Positions 57,126 through 64,000 of a stretch of 64,000 nucleotides of DNA are shown here, piece after piece. The position numbers and the translations under genes were made by a program. Below the pieces are notes generated by a model. The model was not told the DNA's origin. It saw only the letters and a program-made list of their open reading frames with translations, and made no database searches. Within the stretch, counting starts at the first letter, position 1, and every line of letters begins with the position of its first letter. Origin of the DNA: Cryptomeria japonica (lineage: Eukaryota; Streptophyta; Pinopsida; Cupressales; Cupressaceae); contig NC_081412.1 of assembly GCF_030272615.1 (NCBI RefSeq), positions 690,688,083 to 690,752,082 on the forward strand, read 5' to 3'.

Positions 57126-59300
57126 ATGCCTCCAAAGGCAATGACTTTAGAAGCCATCTGGTAGTTGGTGGTAGAGATGATAGAAGGATTGAGGGATGCA
57201 GAAGGAAGTAGAGGAACCAGAGAGGTTAAGAAGGAGAAGGGGAAAGTTAAGACAGAATGGGGTGATGACATTGATGAAGAAGTGGAAGATGGAGAGGAAC
57301 AGTAGCAGTAGCCATGCCTCAAGACCAAAAGCTATTCTTGGATGCAGTCAAATCCGTTTCCAAAGACATCTTGGATGGATTACTTTCCTATGGAGGAAAT
57401 CTCAATGGAGAAGAGTTGCTTGGTTAGATAGAGGCTCTAAATAGTCACTTTGATTATAAAGAGGTAGAAAAAGAGAAAATAGTAAATGTGGCCAAATCAA
57501 GATTGAGAGGATCAAAATTAGTTTGGTGGAATATGATGCAAGAAGAAAGGATACAAGAAGGCAAGAAGAAAATAACTTCATGGGAGCATATAAAGATCAG
57601 ACTTAAGGCTCAATTTGTTCCAGGGGATTATGAAGTTCAAATCCATAAGAGACTGAAACATCTGAAACAAAGGGAGTTAGATGTCAATGCATATGCTGAG
57701 GAATTCCACAAACTTAGTTTGAGGGCTAGGAAGCATGAGAATGAAGTGGAGAAGTTGGCCAAGTACATGGATGTCCTTCGATAGAATATACAAGATGAGA
57801 TAAGTATCCTCACACCAGACACTATCCATAAGTGTTTTCATTTGGCCCTCAGGGAAGAAGAGAAGATCAAGAGGAGGAGTGAACAAAATCAGAAACATAG
57901 GGAAGGTAATAATTTCAGAGGTAGAGGAAGCTTTGGTAGAGGGAAGAAATCACCAAGAAATGAAGAGCAGCAAGGCCAAGAAGGAAGTGGGGACTCTTAG
58001 AGAGGAGCATTTAGAGGATCTTATAGAGGAAGGAGCAATTTTAGGGACAGGTTTGGAAACTCGAGAAGACCAAACACACTCTTCACCAGTAGGTGTTATC
58101 ATTGCAATCAAGTTGGGCATACCATGAGTAAGTTCTCGGGAAAACCATAAAGTTTAGGAAGCTCTTACATGGGTGAAAGAAGGACTCAATTGGTACAAGA
58201 GGAGGATACTCAGAGTGGGACTTCTTCAATCAGTAAGGTATGGCTAGTGACAGATGGAGAAAACTTAATGATGAGAAGGACAATGATCAAGATATCCCAA
58301 GCTCAAGAGCCACAATAGAAGAAAAGTTTGTTTAGGACCACTTGCAAGTCACATGGGAAGATTTGTAAAGTGATTGTAGATTCAAGGTCTACTGAGAACA
58401 TTGTCTTAGTTGAAATGGTGGATAAACTTAAACTAAAGAGATTACCTCATCTCACTCCTTACAAGGTATCATGGCTCAACCGAGGTCAACATGTCTTGGT
58501 TGATGAACAAGCATGGGTGGAATTTGAAATTGGTGAGTAGAAGGACAAATTATTATGTGACATGTTCCCTATGGATGCTTGTCATTTGTTGTTGGGTCGT
58601 CCATGGCAATATGATGTGAGGGTTAGTCATGATGGAGAAATGAACAACTATCTTATCACCAAGAATGGGAAGAAGTACCAAATGGATCCACTACCTGATC
58701 CAAAGGAAGAAAAGAAAATAGGCTCAACTGTGATGTTTATAAGAGGTACAGAGTTTGTCAAAGTGTTGAAGCAAGAAGGTCATCAAGGCCGTGCTATAGT
58801 ATTGAAGCTTAAAGATGAAGCTAAGGTAGATCTAATGAGTGAAGTGCCACAAGAGGTGCAAGGTCTACTCAAACAATATGTAGAAGTAATAGGAGATGGC
58901 ATTCTTTATTATTTTCCTCCAATGAGAGATGTGAACCATCAAATAGACTTAATACTTGGGGCCAATCTACCAAACAAAGCTACCTATAAAATGACACCTA
59001 GTCAAAATGAAGAGATCGCCAAACAAGTGCAAGAACTATTAGACAAAGGGTTTATCAAGAAGATTTTGAGTCCATGTGTTGTTCCTATTGTGTAAGTGCC
59101 TAAAAAGGGAGGAAAATTGAGAATATGCACTGACTCCAAAGCAATCAACAAGATTACTATAAGGTATTGGTTTCCCATGCCAAGGATTGAGGACCTATTG
59201 GACAATTTAGGAGGTGCAAGCTACTTCACAAAGATGGATTGAAGTATGGTTATCATCAGATTAGAATCAAACCTAGAGATGAATGGAAGACAACCTTTAG
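57126..59300 (+). pseudogene. G4: chromovirus gag, protease and start of reverse transcriptase
   Basis: Gag begins at ATG 57126 (MPPKAMTLEA) and shifts phase near 57310. The Gag core lies at about 57470-57790 (VWWNMMQEE, ITSWEHIKIRLKAQFVPGDY, ELDVNAYAEEFHKLS), followed by an Arg/Gly-rich region. The zinc knuckle CYHCNQVGHTMSKF has lost its last cysteine (about 58134). Protease reads VDSRSTENIV, with Arg instead of Gly in the DSG triad (58379-58387). Reverse transcriptase starts near 58960 and reaches ICTDSKAINKITIRYWFP and [15 protein letters not shown] before copia D interrupts it at 59300. Stops occur near 57433, 57782, 57998 and 59093. The motifs fit a CRM/Reina-like chromovirus. Confidence 0.82.
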
Positions 59301-60355
59301 TGTTAGGTCCTAGGGACAACTGAGAGAGGGGGGATGAATCAGTTGTCAAAATAAATTCAAACCAATACAGCTTAACCAACTTAAATGCTTAATACCGGTA
59401 AAACAAACTTGTATACCAGTAGATAGTTTTTATCAGTTAATTACAGTACTGGTAAAGATTAATGCATGAAATAGAAAGACAATAACATCCACAACACATG
59501 AAAACAATATTTGTACGTGGAAACCCTATAAGGGGAAAAACCACGGTGGGAAACCCTACCCACAATCAGATGATACTACTACAGATAGTATGTGTTTACA
59601 AATGGGATCTGTACATGAAGAAAGGCCAAGTGCCTAGAGCTCACTGCTCAAACACAAATAGGAGTCACATTAACTATAATTGGATGGTTAAATCCAATAA
59701 GGATGTACTGCTCAAAATAGCATCTTACTATGTTGGATTCAATACCAGTGTAGTTCTGATTGTCTTCACAAAACCCTCCTTCAACTTTCAAATGATGTCT
59801 ATGTGTATAGCTCTTCTTATTCTTTCATATACCTTCACACAATTCCTTTTTCACATTCCACTTTAGATCTTACAAATAAGATCTTACATTTATACCATAA
59901 CCTAAGACCAATTTTAGTAGGTCGACTCTAAAGGATATTACAATAAAATCATTTTACAAATAAAACAATGTACGATGCAATAACCGATTTAACATGTCGG
60001 CTCAATATAATTACAACATTAATAAAACATCTCTATAGCGTGTCGTGTTGATCTGAAATAGATAAGCTTGTCGGTGAATGATCTGGACCTATTTGTCGGT
60101 AACAACAAATATGCAAATACGAATATGCCAATGAATAAATCTCCAAAACAAAGTGTCCAAATGATGTCTTTGACATAACCAGGTGTTTTCCATGCCATTC
60201 CAGGTGCCGGTGAACATTATATCCTGTCGGTGTACTAGATATCGGTGACTGTGCATAAGTCATTTGCTTGTTGCTGAACATTGCCAATTCTTCAAAGTCC
60301 CAGAGTTGATAGGTGTTGACATCAATGATAAAACCATACAACCAAAATACCAACA
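59301..60355 (-). repeat. Copia D 3' LTR
   Basis: It runs from GGACCTAACA (plus-strand TGTTAGGTCC at 59301) to the TGTTGGTATTTTGG start at 60355. Hairpin arms 59315-59323 and 59339-59347 pair perfectly. A small insertion sits near 60340. Confidence 0.92.
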
Positions 60356-60713
60356 ATCTCCCCCTTTGGAATTGATGGCAACACAAGATGGAAAAACCAT
60401 CAAAGTGCTAAAAAATAAATGCCAAATACCAAAAACCAACAATCTCCCAAAAAGAGATCATAACCAGAAATCAAAATTTAGATATAAACAATCTCTCCCC
60501 CTGGGAGTGACATGTGTTTTTCTTGTATTTTTCCATACCAATCTCTCCCCCTTTGACATCAAATGCCAAAGCCAATGCAAAACTAGATGTAAATACAAAA
60601 TACCAACCAATTCAATATACCAACTACTCCCTCTGAGAAGTAGCTTCCTCATCAAAGCTAGAATAAAAGATTTCTCTGTTAATTCTGTCGATTGATGACA
60701 AACATCAATTATC
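60356..60713 (-). other. Copia D 3' untranslated region with polypurine tracts
   Basis: Plus-strand CCCCC-type tracts at about 60359, 60495 and 60546 correspond to the repeated tracts of the family. The block before the primer reads CCATCAATTCC, with one change from other copies. Confidence 0.75.
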
Positions 60714-63700
60714 TAAGTCTCTACCAGTGGGGGTATGACCCCAAGCTAGTCTCTGATATATTCAAAGGTCTCCTTAGGTAGAGGTTTAGTGAAAATATTT
60801 GCAATCTACTCTTTAGTATTCACATAAACCAATTTTACTTCTTTTGTTTCAACATCTTCCAATAAAAAATTCAGTTTGATAGAAACATGTTTAGTTTTAG
60901 AACATAAAACCGGATTCTTAGATATATCGATTACTGTAGTGTTGTCACAATAGATAGTTATGGGTTCCTTGCATTTTAACTTTATGTCCTTCAACATTTG
61001 CTTAAGCCATAATACCTGTGTACAGTTAGTTGCTGCTGCAACATATTTTGATTTAGCTATTGATAAAGATGTAAAACTTTGTTTCTTACTCAACCAAGAA
61101 ATTAATCGATTCCCAAGAAAAAAAGCTCCTCCGGTGGTGCTTTTTCGATCATCCATATCTCCTGCCCAATTTGCATTTGTGTATGCACATAATTCAAAGT
61201 TTTCATCTCTAGGATACCATAATCCAAGATTTGCAGTGCCTTGTAAGTATCGAAAAATCCTTTTTACTGCTGATTCATGATTTTCTCTAGGATTACTCTA
61301 AAATATTGAAACAATACATACTGCATTCATAATATCAGGTCTTATTTGTGCTAAATACAATAGGCCTCCTATCATAGATTTGTACCTAGTTAGATTAACA
61401 AGTGTAGATTCATCCCTTAGTGATAATTTGTCATTTGTAGTCATAGGTGTGCTTACCAGTTTAGAGTTCTCCATCCCAAATTTCTTTAGTAACTCCTTCA
61501 AGTACTTGGATTGACTCAAGAATATACCTTTATTAGTCTATGAAATCTGCAATCCTAAAAATAATTTTATCTCTCCAATCATAGACATTTCAAATTCTTG
61601 TTGCATTTCAATAGAAAAGTCTTTACAGAATCCATCTTCTCCTCCAAAGATTATATCATGAACAAAAAATTCTATAACCAAGATGTCATCATTAGTCACT
61701 TTGTAGTATAAGTTGTTGTCAGCATTACCTTTAGAAAAACCAATCTTCAAAAGATACTTATCCAATCTTGCATACCAAGCTCTTGGAGCTTGTTTCAACG
61801 CGTACAAAGCTTTCCTTAACCTACAAACCATATCTTTATCTGTCAAAGAAAATCTATCAGGTTGTTCAATGTAAAATTCTTCTTCAAGATCTCCATTCAA
61901 AAATGCACATTTAATATCCATTTGATATACTTTGTAGTTCTTGTGTGCTGCAAAAGCCAAGAATAATCTAACTGCCTCAATTCTAGCTACCGGTGCAAAG
62001 GTTTCATTATAATCAATTCCTTCTTTCTGAGAATATCCCTTACACACTAGTCTTGCTTTATTTCTGACAACCTTACCATCTTCATTAAGTTTGTTTCTAA
62101 ATACCCATTTTATTCCAATCACATTTTTGTCTTTAGGCCAGGGAACTAATGTCCATGTGTTATTTTTCTCAATTTGTTCTAGTTCCTCTTCCATAGCTTT
62201 AATCCAGTGTTTATCTTCACATGCATCATTAATTGATGATGGCTCAATTTGAGAAATAAGATATACCTCTTCATTTGCTAGACTTCCTCTTGTCATAACT
62301 CCTTTATACTTGTTCCCAATTATCTGATCTTTAGAGTGATTCAGTCTTACATACCGGGGTGTCTTTGTTTGTTGTTGTTCCTCAATTACTGTGGAATTTT
62401 CAAATGATACTGGTGTAACTGGATCTTCATTTTGTACCAGTGGGTTCAATGTAGGTTCATTTGTTATAATCTCTATTGCCCATTCAGAGTCTATATACCT
62501 TGAAGTTCCTCTGAATTGTTCATCAATCTTCACATTTGTACTCTCAACAATTTTCTGTAATCTTTTGTTAAAACATCTATATGCCTTTCTCTTAGATGAA
62601 TAACCAAGAAATATTCCTTCATCACTTCTAGGTTCAAATTTGCCAATATACTCATCTCTTCTAATATAGCATTTACTTCCAAATATTTTGAAATATTTAA
62701 GAGTAGGAGTAATACAAAACCATAGTTCATGAGGGGTCTTACCGGTTTCTCCTTTGATGTGAACTTTGTTGAATGTGTAGACCGATGTGCTTACTACCTC
62801 TTTCCAATATACATGTGGTAGATTTGCTTCAGATAACATACTTCTAGCTGCATCCAAGATAGTTCTATTTTTCCTTTCAACAACTCCATTCTGTTGTGGT
62901 GTCCGGGGTGTTGATAACTGTCTTCTGATTCCATTCACTTCACATAATGCATTAAATTCCTTAAATGTAAATTCTCCTCCTTGATCTGATCTCAAACATT
63001 TGATTTTCTTATCGGTTTCATTCTCTACCATTGCTTTGAATAGTTTGAACTTCCCAAGTGCTTCTGATTTTTCTTTGAGAAAAGTAACCCAACACATTCT
63101 AGAATAGTCATAAATGATTAGCATGAAATATCTATCACCTTGTAAACTTTTAGTTCTAGCTGGACCACATAAATCAGTATGAATTAGGTCAAGAGCATTA
63201 TTGGATTTTTCTGGAATACTTTTAAAAGTTTCTCTAACTTGTTTTCCAAATTGACATTCCTTGCATATCGGATTGTGAGGTTTGACAATCTTAGGTAAAT
63301 CTCTAATTGCCTTAGTAGTACTTATTTTTACCATGCAATCAAAATTTACATTACAGAGTCTCTTATACCATAGCCAACTTTCATCAATATGTGCAATCAA
63401 GCATGTCTTTTCATTGTTATTCAAATGAAAGATGTTACCTCTAGTTTGATTACCGGTTGCAATTTCCAAGCTAGTTCTGTTCATAATTTTGCATTTACCA
63501 TTCTTGAATTGTAACTGAAATCCTTTCTCAACTAATTGACCAACACTCAAAAGATTATGCTTAAAACCTTCCACATAGTAAACATTGTCTATATTATGCT
63601 TACCATCAAGAGATATTGTACCTTTACCTTTGATCAAGCAAGCTTTATCATCTCCAAATCTTACCAGACCTCCATTATATTCCTAAAAGTTCAAGAATTT

Positions 63701-63900
63701 ACCTTTATCACCAGTGATGTGATGTGAACATCCTGAATCAATGATCCATTCATCCTTAACTTCAACTTTAGCTACCAGGGCCTTCTCTACCGGTTGATCT
63801 TCTATTATAGCAACAAAAACCCATGCATTGTCTGCTGGATCTTCATCAGAATCATTAGTGACTCTTTCATCAGGAAGATAACAAGATTTATCTTTATTCT
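60714..63900 (-). pseudogene. pol: Copia D pol, nearly open
   Basis: A 699-codon open frame (63637-61538) covers the end of protease, all of integrase and most of reverse transcriptase. Protease DSG is intact just upstream (about 63735), with one amber near 63685. Integrase keeps HTDLCGP, SDQGGEF and NGVVERKN, but the usual IIDDYSRM is IIYDYSRM. The reverse transcriptase box reads FVHD instead of FVDD: the His codon at 61658-61660 replaces a catalytic Asp. RNase H (about 61280-60806) has two breaks near 61300 and a stop near 60806. The gag-pol border codon is CAA, not the amber of A, B and C. Confidence 0.92.
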
Positions 63901-64000
63901 TCTTAAATTTGTATCTTTGATATTCAGGGTTAGTCTTGTATGTTCTCCTAGCTTCTTCTCTTAGTCTAGCATGTCTATCAGGGCATCTAGAAGCCATATG
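63901..64000 (-). pseudogene. gag: Copia D gag, C-terminal end only
   Basis: The last 33 or so residues after the zinc knuckle (SRCPDRHARLREEARR) are visible, in phase with pol and without a stop. Most of gag lies outside the window. Confidence 0.85.

Larger units (their letters stand above)
59301..64000 (-). mobile_element. Copia D: A-family element running off the right edge
   Basis: The left terminus TGTTAGGTCC is inserted in the reverse transcriptase of G4, between TTTAG (59296-59300) and the element. On the minus strand the 3' LTR, polypurine tract, complete pol and the end of gag are in the window. The 5' LTR, primer site and most of gag lie beyond 64000, so the duplication cannot be tested. 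It has the longest open pol of the four copies. Confidence 0.92.

Noticed and set aside
1-64000. CRISPR arrays, bacterial operons, ribosome binding sites
   Set aside because: The window is plant nuclear in character. Tandem repeats here are diverged and lack spacer structure.

Overview
The window looks like intergenic heterochromatin from a plant with a large, repeat-rich genome. The sequence is AT-rich. Nearly everything in it is LTR retrotransposon: Ty1/copia elements primed by initiator tRNA-Met, plus broken Ty3/gypsy elements including chromodomain-bearing chromoviruses. Elements are nested in one another, and coding frames are broken by stops and frameshifts. A gymnosperm is plausible, but that is an inference from structure. 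I see no intact host gene, rRNA, tRNA or CRISPR array. The only host-like trace is 13 codons matching the start of a DnaJ J-domain (25968-26006). My names for the elements are labels only.

Left third (1-19.3 kb). CN1 is a copia-type element without pol: its 5' LTR tail is at 1-52 and its 3' LTR at 14119-15261. It carries a coiled-coil/zinc-knuckle Gag-like gene (91-1272) and a decayed second gene (11640-13885). N1 (1546-11348, minus strand, target-site duplication GGTGG) is inserted in it. N1 is a non-autonomous LTR element with a gypsy-type primer site and a long Gag-derived reading frame. CN1 itself sits in a chromovirus relic (G1, 15262-16770).

Middle (19.3-48.1 kb). Copia A (19308-25953, duplication TATGT) is complete in structure but dead. 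Copia B (29885-34456) has lost its 3' end, is fused to the 3' end of a related family (F2, to about 35911), and holds a probable solo LTR (S1, 32830-33844, duplication CCTCA). A Ty3/gypsy relic (G2, 35920-36177 and 39016-41719) is split by a 2.8-kb non-autonomous LTR element with a GC-rich core (L2, 36178-39010, duplication AATCT). Copia C (41720-48135, minus) has both LTRs but no matching duplication, and lies between two different gypsy relics.

Right part (48.1-64 kb). It holds the tail of a chromovirus (G3), a diverged tandem array with inverted GCGAAA/TTTCGC motifs (49985-51560), and a long decayed reading frame of unknown family (U, 51903-55515). These are followed by a chromovirus 5' half (G4, PBS 57059, to 59300) cut by copia D (59301 to the window edge, minus), the copia copy with the longest open pol.

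The most interesting signals are in cis-acting structure rather than in genes. Every copia LTR family here ends in a hairpin with a C-tract loop just before the primer site, and the stem sequence differs between families while pairing is kept. The same families share a PPT block and an inverted pair around the PPT/U3 border. Copies A, B and C share an amber codon at the gag-pol border, and A and B share a second amber in integrase. This suggests that defective copies were mobilised in trans. All statements come from reading the sequence; no database search or identity calculation was run.
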